Positions 48,643 to 60,875 of a stretch of 64,000 bases of DNA are shown here, in pieces. The position numbers and the translations under genes are program-made. The stretch's first letter is position 1; each line of letters begins with the position of its first letter. The DNA is from Linnemannia schmuckeri (Eukaryota > Mortierellomycota > Mortierellomycetes > Mortierellales > Mortierellaceae), in the NCBI GenBank assembly GCA_029449235.1, contig JANATG010000022.1, positions 372,001 through 436,000 on the forward strand, given 5' to 3'. The notes beneath the pieces were generated by a model, which did not search any database, had not been told where the DNA came from, and saw only the letters and a list, made by a program, of their open reading frames with translations.

Positions 48643-51600
48643 ATGGTGCGCGTCTTTGCCTCTATGGCAGGTCTGCTCACCCTGACCTCAGTCGCCCTTG
48701 CCCAAAGTAAGTCTCTATGTCCATTTAGTCTCTAAAAACGCCTCTCCTCGGACACATCACCTTAAGTTCTACAACCACACACACCATCCACAACACCTTG
48801 AACAACCATCCTCCTCCTCTACCGGCAACACGGTCAATACCCATCACATCTCTTCTCCCTTCTTCCCCCTTCTTTATCATGTTCTTTTTCTAAATCTTTC
48901 CGATGATGATGGTAACTCCATCTTGTTTTTTCATATTCTGTCGTGTCCACTCGACGTCTGTCTTTGGGTCTTTGGGGTCACAGAAGAAAGTCGTATTCTT
49001 TTTATTTTTCATTCTACCTCCTCTCTCCTTCCCATCCCTCTCTCGCGCGCTTTTACGCATCTCTTTTCTGACATTTTACCGTCGAGAAGCTTTTCCTCTT
49101 CATCTCTGAAATGTTTCATTACTTTGCCGTAATTCAACGCGCACGTGGGAGGCATTCCTTTTGTTTTTAAGAAGACGAAGGGCGCCGTGCGCGCAAAAAA
49201 AAGATGGAGCAAGGACCTATTTGCGCACAGTTTGGAGTATTTTAACTATACAGTACATGTCTTGCCTTGTTACGAATGCGACTCGGCACTGCATTGCCCT
49301 TGGCTTTTTTCAGATGAAGGGAGGCCGGGCCAAGGAGGAGCAGTAAACAGTACAAGGGGAACAACGTATAGAGGAAAAAAAGGAAGGGGGAAAATGTGGG
49401 GCCTAAACAGGTTGTTATTTTTTTCCTTTCTTGTACTTTGATGGGCCTTTCACCACATTTGCAGATTTTTTTCACGTCTTGCATGCATCTATACACACGA
49501 CCAAGATGCAACGCCTCCTCTTTTTGCCATACTCCACAACCACACTCGCACACGACCAAAACATGACAAATCTTTTCAATTACACACACGACACACAGAC
49601 GAGCACCTCACTCTTTCTTGACCAGTCGTAGTTTATCCCCGGTCCGTTTGCATTTTCCACCTCTGGCCTAGAAAGCGAGAGCTAAGTGAACGTAAACAAG
49701 GACGATAATAACAAAAGCAAAATATGAGGGCTCAGAATAATTCTCCAAGGCGAGATGTTTACCCAAATTGGCCGGCTCACACAGCCCATTCCTCTCCCAC
49801 TCCCGCTCTTTGTGTCCACCTCGACACCCCCTCGCTCAATTTGTTTATTTACGTCCTGAGGGACAATGCCCATCACAATATTCACCCCTTGGCCTCCCAA
49901 CCAACCAATCATATGAATAGTTACCTTCAACGTGGTCGGCTACCCCTCAGCCACCTCAGGCTCCTTTGGCGTCTCCATCAATGGCCAGATCACAAAGCTG
50001 ACTGCCACCGAAGACACCTTCCCCGTCTTCTCGGGCATCGTCCCAAGCGCCACCTCCTCTGTCGAGTACAAGTATGTCGAGCTCGATGCTACCGGTGCTG
50101 CCATCAAGACCGAGGCCTTTGTCCGTAAACTCCATGACGTCACTGCGACTCATTCATATAACGAGTTCTTTGAACGCCCCACCACAAAATGGACTCTCCC
50201 TCCTATTCCTTTTACCTATCTTGCTACCTGGCCTTCGTTCACGAAGGTGTTTGACGAAGATGAGATTGCGACCATCCACGTCACCGCCGACGCTGCCCAG
50301 ATTGCCGCCTTGAACGCGAACCCCCTGAGTGATGCCGGGACCGATATCCGGGTCACCTTCCGCTGGATTGATCATAACGATATCTATACCCAGCACAACA
50401 TCTCGTTCAAAAACTCGGGCAAGTCGTCCAAGGAGTTCCAGAAGCAGGCTTACAAGTTTGAGTTCGATACCGATTATAACCAGACATTCTTCTCTCGCCC
50501 TAACATCAAGCTCAGATCCGGGGTGACGGATCCCACGATGTTGCGTGAGAAGACGTATATTGATCTGTTGAACTCTGCGGGTATCCCTACGCAGCAGGCT
50601 CAGTATGTGCGTCTGTTTGTGAACAACCAGCCATTTGGATTGTATATGATGGTTGACGATATCAAGAAGTCGTTCATCAAGCAGACTATCCATGGTGGTA
50701 ACCCCAAAATCATCCCCGGCTCCATGGTCCAGGTGTGTTCTTCTTCCATTTTTTTTTATTATTGCTATTGTTCGACTTCTTTGGGTAACATTTCGTTTGT
50801 TTACCAATATTGCTTTTTAACATTCTTTTCCTCATTCTTTTTATTCTTCCCTATGAAAAAGATGAACGCACCTATAGTGACAGAGCAAGCAGACCTAATC
50901 TACAAAGGCCCCACAAACGCCAGCTACGACAAATCAGTTTACCAAAGCGTCGTCCTCGGCAACAACCCTATCACTGACCCCCTCCAACAGCTCATCGCTT
51001 TCATGAAGGACCTTTCAGATTACAATCCCGCCACCACCCCCGATCCCATCGCCTACTGGAACAACACCCGTCTCGACCTCGACGGATTCCTTCGCAACAT
51101 GGCCCTCGAATACCTCACCGGCGCCTACGACAACTACTGGATGTCTGGCTCCAATTACTTTATGTACTTCAACCCTACGTTGGGCGCTTCTGGAAAGTGG
51201 CAATGGGTCCCTACAGATTTCGATGGCACCTTCGGAAACGGCTACCCCACTTCCACACAGTCCAGCTATCAAACCTGGGTCGACCTCAAGACCTACGACC
51301 ACCCCTTGATATCCAAACTGATCCTCAACACCCCTGCCATCAACGCCCTGTTCGAGACAACACTCAAGGAGCTTGTCCAAACCGTGTACAAGCCCGAGGC
51401 GCTCTTCCCACGCATCATGGCCTATAACCAAATGCTTCTCGTCGACTATACGTGGGACGTCTCCATCAACCGCACGGGCCCCGGAAAAGTCAAGGGTTTC
51501 ACCGTCGCGGATTTCAACGACAACTTGGTCAACCTGACCAAGAGTATGAGTTACTCTGTTAAGGGCTGGATCGCGGATATGTCCAACTCTGTTGCGACGA

Positions 51601-51785
51601 CCTTGAAGTTTACCATCCCTCCTGGTGTTGCCAACAGGGTCGAGCCCCCACCCAAGCCTACCAAGAATAATGGGAAGAACAAGGGTGATAATGTGCAGAG
51701 CGAGAGCGGTGCTGCGGCCATGAGCAGCACGGGATTGATGGCGGTTTTGGTCGGTGTTGCCTCTTCGGTCTCTCTTTTGCTGTAG
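48643..51785 (+). CDS. Secreted CotH-kinase family protein, copy 2
   Basis: Exons 48643..48706, 49921..50732 and 50862..51785; 599 residues. Exon 1 is the signal peptide alone (MVRVFASMAGLLTLTSVALAQ). The second exon opens with ITFNVVGYPSATSGSFGVSI, almost the same as copy 1. The kinase core has DTDYNQTFFSRPNIKLRSGV, FGLYMMVDDIKKSFIKQ, NNTRLDLDGFLRNMALEYL and WVPTDFDGTFG (about 408). A short Asn/Lys/Gly/Ser linker (PKPTKNNGKNKGDN) and a hydrophobic tail with VLVGVASSVSLLL fit a GPI-anchor signal, but the acidic linker of copies 1 and 3 is missing. Intron 1 is 1,214 bases. Intron 2 (50733..50861) is 129 bases, a multiple of three without an in-frame stop, so the frame stays open if it is retained. 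The splice site pair is taken from alignment with copies 1 and 3. Confidence 0.92.
48707..49920 (+). other. Intron 1 of CotH-2 (1.2 kb)
   Basis: GTAAGT...GAATAG intron between signal-peptide exon and mature domain, four times the size of the equivalent intron in copy 1. No coding signature or known element was recognised inside. Confidence 0.7.
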
Positions 51786-53115
51786 AAAAAAAACCTCCAT
51801 ATTCCCCTTCTACATATACACAAAAGTAGTAACGACACTCAATGTAAACCTTTCTCATTCCTTCAGTGATTCATTAATATACAAAAAAGTAAAATAAACG
51901 TAATTCAATTACATAAAAGTCCCCAAAGAACCGGAGAATTGCCAGGAATGCTGCTGTTCGCGTGGGTGAGTGAGTGCTTGTGCATACATGCACAATACTT
52001 GCATGTGTGGTGGCTGTGGATGTGGATGAGCTTGTGTTCAACAGGGTTTTTGGAGATTAAAAAAGGATCAACGAAAACTAGGGAGCGGATCGCTAGGCAC
52101 GCGCTCATCTAGGATGGGGGCTGAGTGATCGTAGATCAGTAAAACGCGTAGGACGCGCGTAGAATGACGCAGCTGTTCGAACATCCTGGACCCTTGTAAT
52201 TTTTTTATTTGTGATAGGCTTTTTTGGACTACGTTTCTCTTTCTCTCTCTCTTTGTCGCTCTTATATGTGTTTCTCGCTCTATCCCTCACCCGCTCACAC
52301 AACATATACATTCCTGCTCTCTCTCTCTTTGTTTCTCTGCTCAGTTATGTTTCTCCACAAAAATCCTCCGTTCACTAATACCGTGTTTGCACCCTCTGCC
52401 CCATATCATCAATTTGTGGTGTGTGTATGTGTATATATGTGTGAGAGAGAGAAAGGGAGATTTCCTCCCTGTACCTCCCTCTCTCTCTCCCTCTCCAAAA
52501 CGTGGTTGCACAAAAATGCCAAAAATAAAAATTTCAAAAATCAACAAATCGTCAGCGATAACAAACATTGTAAAAATAAACAACCGTTAGTGGACGACTC
52601 TCCCTCCTTCCCTTCTTCCCATCCATCCCCTTCTATCCCTTTCTCTCCTCCTCGGGCCTTTTCCTTTCCCCTAACCCCCCCTTTTTTTTCCTTCCATCTA
52701 TCTCTCTCGACAGTTGGAAGAGGAAAGAAGTGAGGGGGTGGTGGGTTCATCAACAAAGAATTCTTAGAACAAACAAGTATGAGGGATCTTGTGAGTGTGG
52801 TGTTTAACGACAGGAGACAAGGGTGGGGGATTCTTTATGCTGTTTAAGCGCGCATTACATCTGATATCACTGCTAAAAGTGGATCCAATCAGTAACAAAT
52901 GCCACTCTTACAAGTGTTGTCGTCGTTACCATTGTCTTGATGTTAATATTGTTTACAGCTCTTCCTTTAGCATGAATACTTGTCTCTGATTCCAGCCCCT
53001 CATCTCTGCCTCTTACGAACAATAACCTACGAAATGCTAATTTGAGGATCATAGGAAAGGGTGGATCATGGGAAGAGGGGATATGAAAGAAGAGTTTTCA
53101 TTCTTTTGTAATACT

Positions 53116-53117
<2 letters not shown>

Positions 53118-53147
<30 letters not shown>
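53118..53147. repeat. A30 homopolymer
   Basis: Run of 30 A in the gap between CotH-2 and CotH-3. No duplicated flanks were seen. Confidence 0.9.
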
Positions 53148-53148
<1 letters not shown>

Positions 53149-56100
53149 GAATTTGTGCTAGCCATTACTGATACCTGAATGAAGGTACAATTGAGAAACA
53201 CTCGAAATAGACAACTTCGGTGGTGGGGGGGTTGTGGCGCTCATATACATCTACCTTGACCGGCTGGCTTTGGCGTTATGGGTGGGGACCCTTGCCCTTT
53301 TGGAAAATTCCATCCATCCATTCATCTCTGTTCTTTTTATGTCCGGGCCTAAGTCAGCCTTGAGAGCCGCACCGGAGACTCGCCTACTTGACGAAGGGCG
53401 TAACTTATTTTAGGATAATCAAAGAGAGAAGTACAGAAACAAAGAGAAGGAAAGAGAAACACTTATACGCGACAGACGACAAATACCTCAATACCGATAG
53501 TACGCTTGGGCAATAAAACTAAAACGACGCCTACTTATTATAATTGACAATGGGCGGCGCACACGTTCGTTTGCTCTTCTTGTGAAGATGTAAACGCATG
53601 AGAGCAAAGGAGTCAACATGCAAACTAGTGAATAGACCCGACTCCTCCTTTGCCTCGCGCCGTTTTGATTCAAGGTTGACTACGCCCTTACCCTTCTACC
53701 TGTACCTTACTTTCTTTCCCTCACACGACAAGATTGAAATGCTCACTCTTCTGCTGCTAGAAGCTGCTCTCTCTCCGATCGATGCAGAGGAAAAGAAAGA
53801 GAGGAAAGAGTATTCTTTTGCCTCGTGTCCATGTCGGAGGCGGCATTACCTGTCCTCTAGAAGTATTGAGGCCCATTCTCTCTTTCTCTCTCTACCCTCC
53901 TTGCTTCTTGCATTGGATAAATTACAAGCTTTGTTACTACGTTTTAGATCTTCGGCAAATGGATGGTAGGGCACTCTCCATCTTTGTTAGGCTATCTTTT
54001 TCCTTGTATCAGAAAAAAGCGTACTAGTGTCATGAACGCGGAACACTAAAAAACGACATCACAGTACGCCCACCCTTGTGTCTTTGTTTATATTTCTGTG
54101 CAGGCACAAACTTTTGGTGGTGGTGGTACTCGAGGAAAAACCATTCTTGGTCCATGCGAGGGATTGTTACATTGATGTCTCTTTCCACAATGACAATATT
54201 GTAAATGAATTATGTCTTACGTCCCGTTTGTCTTCATAATCTCCCCAGCCCGGTCATATCTTTTACTCCTTCCGTAGAATGATTAAAAGCATATCCGTAC
54301 TTTGCTACTGCTCTCTTGTCTTTATTTTCTCTCTCTCCTGTCGCTCGTAGTTCATTTTAAGAAATAGAAAAATATCGAGAAGACAAGTTTTTCAAAGATC
54401 CTAGGCCGTCTCGTTTTTGTAATATCTTTCTTTTCACTGGAGACCCTTCAAGGATTATTTACCGACTACTCCGTCCTCGTCCTCTCTCTTTCTTAAAAAA
54501 GTTGAAGGGTTTCTTTGTGCACGTTCGGCAGTCTCTTTGTTAGCTAATTTTGGCTAGTTTTTTCGATCTTACCTGTTTCTGTCTCCTGTCCTTCTGCATT
54601 TGAGATTGAAGCTGATGAGGAAATCGGGAGACGAGGGCCAGGAACACCACAGAAGGAAGCGAGCAAGAAAGGAGGGGAGGGGCAGAAATCAGCAGTAGAT
54701 GGAGGACAAGCGGGAGAAGGGGAGAGAGAAAGTGATAGAAACAGAGAGAAGCAAGGGGGAATGGAGCAAGGGAAAAGACAAGAGGATAGATTCCATAGAA
54801 AAGCGCAAAACGCAATATGCATTTGACGCGGGAATAGAAGAGAGACCAAAAAGCGGAGCCTGCGTTGAGTGACGCGAGTCCCGCTCCTTTCTATCCCCCT
54901 CAATGGGTCTAACAAAACCATGATCGTGCGTGTTTGCATGTGCACTGCAGGCAGGCTGCTGCGTTTTCAAAAAAAAAAGCGCCTATTTGCTATTCCTTTG
55001 GTGTTTGTCCTTTGGTGGTATGGTGTGGTGTCTGGTATGCTATGGACACCACATCGCGCGATAGAAGGCTTGCAGGATCGCATTTTGCAGATGAGCGAGG
55101 GACAGGACATAGAGGGGAAGGGAGAAGGGGAAAGGGACGAAGACGTATTACCACCGCTTGTTCGCCCCCAGTCTACCTACCGTAATGCGGAAAGAAAAAA
55201 CGATTCTATTATCCCAAAACGCAGAAAAACAAAAACAAGAACCAAGTCTAAACAAAGAAGAAAACAAAAATATTACCGGCTGACACTGGCTAGTTTCTTT
55301 TTGTTCTTATTTCTGTTACTTTTTTTTTTCGTACACAATTTATTTCCGTTACTGTATTACACGGTGGAGGAGAACGAAAAGTATCAGAGCGGTTGAAGAA
55401 CTAACAGGGACGAGGGAGGAGGGTAAGACAAGGAACAAGGGGTGTGTAATGAGTGTGTAATGGGTTGTAATGGATGAGCTTTTGTGAAGAGAGGAAGGAA
55501 GCCTCCTGAAAGAAAAGAAACAATAAGCGCATCTCTTTTATTCTACTAACATGGACAAATGGACAATGAAAAACAAGCCTAAGAGCCATCTCATCCACAT
55601 CCACATCAGCCTTCGTACTCTGACGGTCTGACCTCGTTCTGTTCATTCGTTGAATATGAGCGTCGACAAACAACGATGGTGGTGGTGCTTGAATTTATCC
55701 ATGGGCCAAACTCTTTTCCGGTTTGCGGTTTGGAAAACAACAAGCAAAAGGTGGTAAGTCTGGAGAGTCTCAACTTTTTGTTTGTGCTCCCATTGACCCT
55801 TTTTGTACTCCATGCGATGATAATTTGCCTACAGTTGAACCAAACGGGACAATCAGGGCACACAAATCAAGTCAAGCCAGCAAAAGGCAACAAAAGCAAT
55901 AGCGGACGAAGATGACCTAGGCATGTCCATCCTTGTTCTCTGTTTTGTTCCCATCCCTCCATTCCTTCCGCCTACATACCGAGTCGGGAATATGATAATC
56001 TTGTTTTTTTCTCGTTTGTCCTTGAATTGTATGCTTTTGCTTGTTTTTGTTCTGGGGGAGGGGCGTGCTTTAGTGGTCTGTTGGATATTTTCGCAGTGGG

Positions 56101-56990
56101 CCTGGGGCTCAATTTTTTCGTGCTTGTTGTTGTTGCTGTTTGTTTTTAGCAATTGGGCCTCGGCTATTTGTCAACATGGACACTTTGCTTTCTTCCTTGT
56201 ATTGTGTTTATCCATTATTCCTTCTTTCTAGAGAAGCATTCATTGAAGAGAAAAAAAGTGAGTGTACTTGTTCAACAGTCCTTGAACTATCTTTCTAATG
56301 CTCTTTTCATTCTCGTCCATTCTCGAGAGGAGAAATGAAAGAAAGAAAATCGAACGACCCGATCGATACGGAATGGACAACCAAGTCAACCCAAAAAAAA
56401 AGAGAGCTGAGTGAGTCGTTAACCTCTTTTTGACCTGTAATCTTTATGTCAATTGTTGTCCACCGTTATTCTATTTTGTCGTAACAAGTGCTGATGAAAT
56501 CTTTTTTTAGAGCCGTTTGTCTTTGTTAGTTGAGTGAGTCTGGTCCAGTGGTCCACTTGCCCTATCCTTCCCTCCCCTCTTGCTAAACCTAAAATAATTT
56601 ATCTATTGACCCCCCGTTCTTGTTCCTTGTTCCTTGTTCCTGTTGTGTGCTGCATACGAATATGTATCTGCCTGAGTTGAGTTGGACTAACCCAAGGCTC
56701 TTTTTGTGTATCTCTCCTTTCCATTTCTTATGCCCTGGGGTCAATTCAGGCACTGTGCACACACTGACATATCTCTGGTGAACTGACCTAATCCAGCGGC
56801 TCATTTTCCGAGGAAGAGAAAAAAAAGGCGATTAATCATTCTCATACACGCACACGACAAAATAAGAACATATACAACAGCACACGACATGGTTGGATGG
56901 ACAAAATGGTACTGAGGTTGAATTGAGCTCTCTCTTTTGGACATGATGAATAAAAGGATGGTAGTGCCTGGACACAACAACTTTGAACCA

Positions 56991-56998
56991 TATAAATA
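56991..56998 (+). promoter_or_regulatory. TATA-like box of CotH-3
   Basis: TATAAATA, 288 bases before the CotH-3 ATG, followed by a long TC-rich leader (57015-57250) similar to those of copies 1 and 2. Confidence 0.5.
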
Positions 56999-57278
56999 AG
57001 AAGCACGTCGACGCCCGTTTTTTGTTTTCTCTTTTTTTTCTATTCCACCTCTCTCCTCCCTCCCTGCCCCCTACCCATCCTTCTTTCTTCACGCTCCCTC
57101 TTCTGTAATCGAGATAAATCACTCATCTCGATCTCACCCACTCTCACTTCACTCAACCGGCGAGAACAGTTTCCCCTTCCTATCCAGCAATCCTTCACTA
57201 CTCCTGCTGAACAACAACCACTACCTGTTACGACCTACACTCACTCCCCCTTCCGACAAGCAACAACAACTACCAGCC

Positions 57279-60200
57279 ATGGTTAAATTCCTTGTTGGTT
57301 TGGCCGCCTTGGCATCCGTCGCCTTCGCTGACAGTACGTGTTTAACTCCTTTCTTTCCACCATTTATTCCTACACATTTTTTTTCTCCGCCACTCTGCTG
57401 TCCTTTTACTTCATTTTGCTGCGGCTACCCATTATTTTCTGTTGGGGTACCAGACGCAGTTATAAACCCGGGGTTGAATATCTCGCAAGACAAGCACTCC
57501 AAGTAGCACCCTTCATATAGACATTTAAAACCTGCTCACACGACGCCATGGCGACCATACCCACACGACAAAAAAATCAGCAGTCATATAGCGAGAGAGA
57601 GAGACATGCTATGCAAGGCAAACGGATACAAGACGATGTCCTTGCTTAAACCATGACAGATTCAAGAGATGAGATTTCAGGTCTCCACATGGGATCAATG
57701 CTCGCCCGATACTGGCTCGTCCATCTTCCATACTCCCCTTATTGTTGGTCCCTTTATTTCTCTTCGCTTGCTTAACTTGCTTCCTCCTTCTATCCTCCCA
57801 GTCCCCTCTCTTACTGTCCCCTTCTCTCCATAATCTTTAATACGCTCTCTCCCCTTTTCTCTCCCACCTCCTGCCACTGCATATTTCACATATCTATCCT
57901 ATCCTCTTCTAATTCTCATTGTCTCCTTTTTGTTTACGTTTACACACATATTCCTTGGGTGGAACAATAATTTATTATTTTTCTTTCCCCTTTTTGCCAA
58001 GAGGCAGCACGAGATTAAGGATTGAGTTGCTAAACGTAAACGTCAGTTTCAAAAGGCCAAAAAAAAAAAAAAAAAAAAAAAAAAAAACGGAACCGTTGGA
58101 AGGCGTTTGTAAACAGGCTTGTTGCTTTTTGTTATGCCTGATGACGATGGGGCTTCTTTTGCAAGCAGCTTCTGAGAAGGAGAAAAAAAAGACGAAATAT
58201 CTTTTCGTTCTGTGGTGGCGGAGGCGGAGGCAGGTGATGATGAGTATGAAGTGTTTCTTTTTGCCTTTTCCATTCATTGGCCCTTTCTCACTCCGCATAC
58301 ACACATACTTTATTGCGTTCATAATCTCAGGCACAGCTTGCGCTTTCTCATTCATCTTTTCATGCCCGCTCATTTTATACTCACTCTGTACCTCTCTTTT
58401 GAACGAGTACAATTACATTTCGATTTTATTATCTTCGTCATTATCATCACACGAGTTCATTTCCCCTTTCACAATGTACACCACACCATCGCCGCCACTT
58501 CCCTCTATACAATATCCCTACATACATTGCATATTTGAGATAGTGTGCGTGTGCCCCTACTTCCGGCTCGACCTTTGGCCGAAGGGCAAGCAACGCCGTG
58601 ATCGAGGCACAGAGTAGACGTGTGAAAATGAGAGCATGAGCATTTCGGTTTTTTAGCCGGACAAAATGAAGAGCAAAAAGAGAGGGGATTGTGATACATT
58701 TTTGAGTGCTCTCAATACGAAAAGAAATAATTTATGAAAAAGGCTGGGCACTACACTACATTCGACTCTTTGGGGTGGTGTACCCTACCTTTATCCTTGG
58801 TTTGGTTGGCTGTTTGCCATTTTCTTTTCTCTTTTTGTGCATGAATTGAGCGGGATGGACTGGTGAGCCCGTCTTGTTTCTATTATGTGCTTTTTTGTTT
58901 ACCGAATGCAGCCTTCTGGACCATATCCAGGATAAACCCTCATTCCTATTTGTTGCTGACGCGCCACCATCAGTGGAGTGTGTCCGCTATCACCTGCAGT
59001 GACCATCACTATGTTACTTAATAACACTCCTTTCCCTCTCTCCACACACACATACACAAACCGGTTATCTAACCACGTATAGTTGTGAAATCGATCCTAA
59101 CTCCACCTTCTTTCCTACTCTCTTCTCCCCAAATAGTCACGTTCAGCTGCATTGGTTACCCTTCAGTACAAGGAAACTCCTTTGGAGTTTCGATCAACGG
59201 CCAGATCACAAAGCTGATCGCCAACGAGACCACCTTCCCCGTCCACACCGGCACCGTCCCCGGAACCACCTCTGCAGTCCAGTACTCCTACGTCGAGATC
59301 GACGCCGCAGGCACGGCCGTCAAGACCGAGGCCTTTGTCCGCAAGCTCAACCAGACCACCGATACTTGGACCGAGAACGAGTTCTTTGATCGCCCCGTCA
59401 CCCATCACGTCGTCCCTCGCCTTCCTTACACCTACCTCGCGACTTACCCCTCAAAGTCGAAGGCCTTCAAGGAGACCCAGATTGCAACTCTGCATTTGAC
59501 GGGTGATAAGACAGCCATTGATGCGTTGAACACTAACCCCAACACCGAAGCTGAGGCCCGTGTCTCGTTCCGGTTTATTAATGCAAAGACGATCTACACT
59601 CAGACCAACATTACCTTGAAGACTTCTGGAAAGTCGTCCAAGGAGTTTGCCAAGCAATCGTACAAGATCAAGTTCGATACCGATTACAACCAGACCTTCT
59701 TCTCCCGCCCCAACATCAAGCTCCGCTCCATGGCGACCGAGCCTACTTACTTGCGTGAGAAGGTTTATATCAATACCTTGAACGCTGTCGGTGTCCCTAC
59801 CCAGCAGGGATCTTATGTCCGTCTGTTCATCAACAACGAGGCTTATGGACTCTACCTCATGGTTGATGATATTAAGAAGTCTTTCCTTAAGCAGACTGTC
59901 CACGGCGGTGATAACCTCATCATCCCCGGCTCCTTGATCCAGGCTAACGCCCCCACCCCATCTGAGCAGGCTGACCTCGCCTACAAGGGCCCCCTGACCG
60001 CCGCTTATGGAAGAGAGACCTACACCATGCAGAACCTTGGAAACAACCCCGTCGCCGAACCCTTGTCGCAGTTGATCACCTTCATGAAGGACCTTCAGGA
60101 TTTCGACCCTCTCACCAACGCCGACCCCATCGGTTACTGGAACAACACTCGTCTCGACCTCGACGGATTCCTCCGTAACATGGCTCTCGAATACCTCTTT

Positions 60201-60875
60201 GGAGGCTTCGACAACTACTGGATGGCCGGATCGAACTACTTCATCTATTTCAACCCCACCCTCGGCGCCTCTGGCAAGTGGCAGTGGCTCCCCACCGATT
60301 TCGATGGAACTTTCGGAAACGGTGCCGAGATCGACCCCAAGGGCTCGTACAAGACCCTCTTCAACTTCACGCCCGACCACCCCCTCGTCTCCAAGTTGAT
60401 CATCAAGAACACCGCCATCAACGGCCTCTTCACCACCATTCTAAAGGAAATCGTCTCGACAACCTTCAAGCCCGAGGCCATGAACCCCCACATCGAGGGC
60501 ATCAACAAGATGATCTCCCTCGACGCCCAGTGGGACTTCTCCCTCACTCGCAAGTCCCCCGGAAAGAACCCTGGCTTCACATTCGACGACTTCAATGGAA
60601 ACTTGGTCAATATCACCAAGGATATGTCTGGAGCCATCAAGCCTTGGGTTGCTGACCGCGCCACCGCGATCTCGACCGAGTTGGCCTTCCAGATCCCTGC
60701 TGGAACTGCCGATCGTGTTCCCCCTCCACCCCGCAAGGGCGGTAACGGAGATGATGACGAGGAGGATAAGCCCGATGGTGGTAACGCCTCCCACAACAGC
60801 GGCGCCTCTTCTTTGGCCGTTTCTGCCGTGGCCGTCGTTGCCATGATTGCTTCCTCTTTGATGCTCTTTGCTTAA
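57279..60875 (+). CDS. Secreted CotH-kinase family protein, copy 3
   Basis: Two exons, 57279..57333 and 59137..60875; 597 residues. Exon 1 encodes the signal peptide MVKFLVGLAALASVAFAD; intron 1 is 1,803 bases. The mature part starts ITFSCIGYPSVQGNSFGVSI. Kinase motifs are intact: DTDYNQTFFSRPNIKLRSMA, YGLYLMVDDIKKSFLKQ, NNTRLDLDGFLRNMALEYLF and WLPTDFDGTFG (about 404). It ends in an acidic Gly/Asp linker (GGNGDDDEEDKPDGGN) and a hydrophobic tail (VAVVAMIASSLMLFA), again pointing to GPI anchoring. The second intron present in copies 1 and 2 is absent without scar: IPGSLIQ runs directly into ANAPTPSEQADLAYKG. Codon use is rich in C-ending codons, as in the other copies, suggesting high expression. 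Confidence 0.93.
57334..59136 (+). other. Intron 1 of CotH-3 (1.8 kb) with A29 tract
   Basis: GTACGT...AAATAG intron. It contains an A29 run at 58059-58087 and C/T-rich DNA. A 232-codon open frame inside (57919-58617) spans the A tract and looks non-coding. No mobile element was recognised. Confidence 0.7.
58059..58087. repeat. A29 homopolymer
   Basis: Run of 29 A inside intron 1 of CotH-3. Confidence 0.9.

Larger units (their letters stand above)
51786..57278. other. 5.5-kb gene-poor gap between CotH-2 and CotH-3
   Basis: The largest gene-free interval. It has C/T- and T-rich low-complexity DNA, an A30 tract (53118-53147), several short open frames without family features, and toward the right the CotH-3 promoter with a TATAAATA box at 56991. 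No transposase, reverse transcriptase, tRNA or terminal repeat was recognised by eye. Confidence 0.5.

Noticed and set aside
52224..52733. 169-codon plus-strand open frame after CotH-2
   Set aside because: Ser/Leu/Pro/Phe-rich translation of a C/T-biased stretch; no homology signal.
54869..55396. 175-codon plus-strand open frame
   Set aside because: Mixture of lysine-rich and poly-Phe/Leu low complexity without family features, promoter or neighbours supporting it.
57919..58617. 232-codon open frame within CotH-3 intron 1
   Set aside because: It runs through the A29 tract (poly-Lys) and T/C-rich DNA; composition is that of non-coding sequence.
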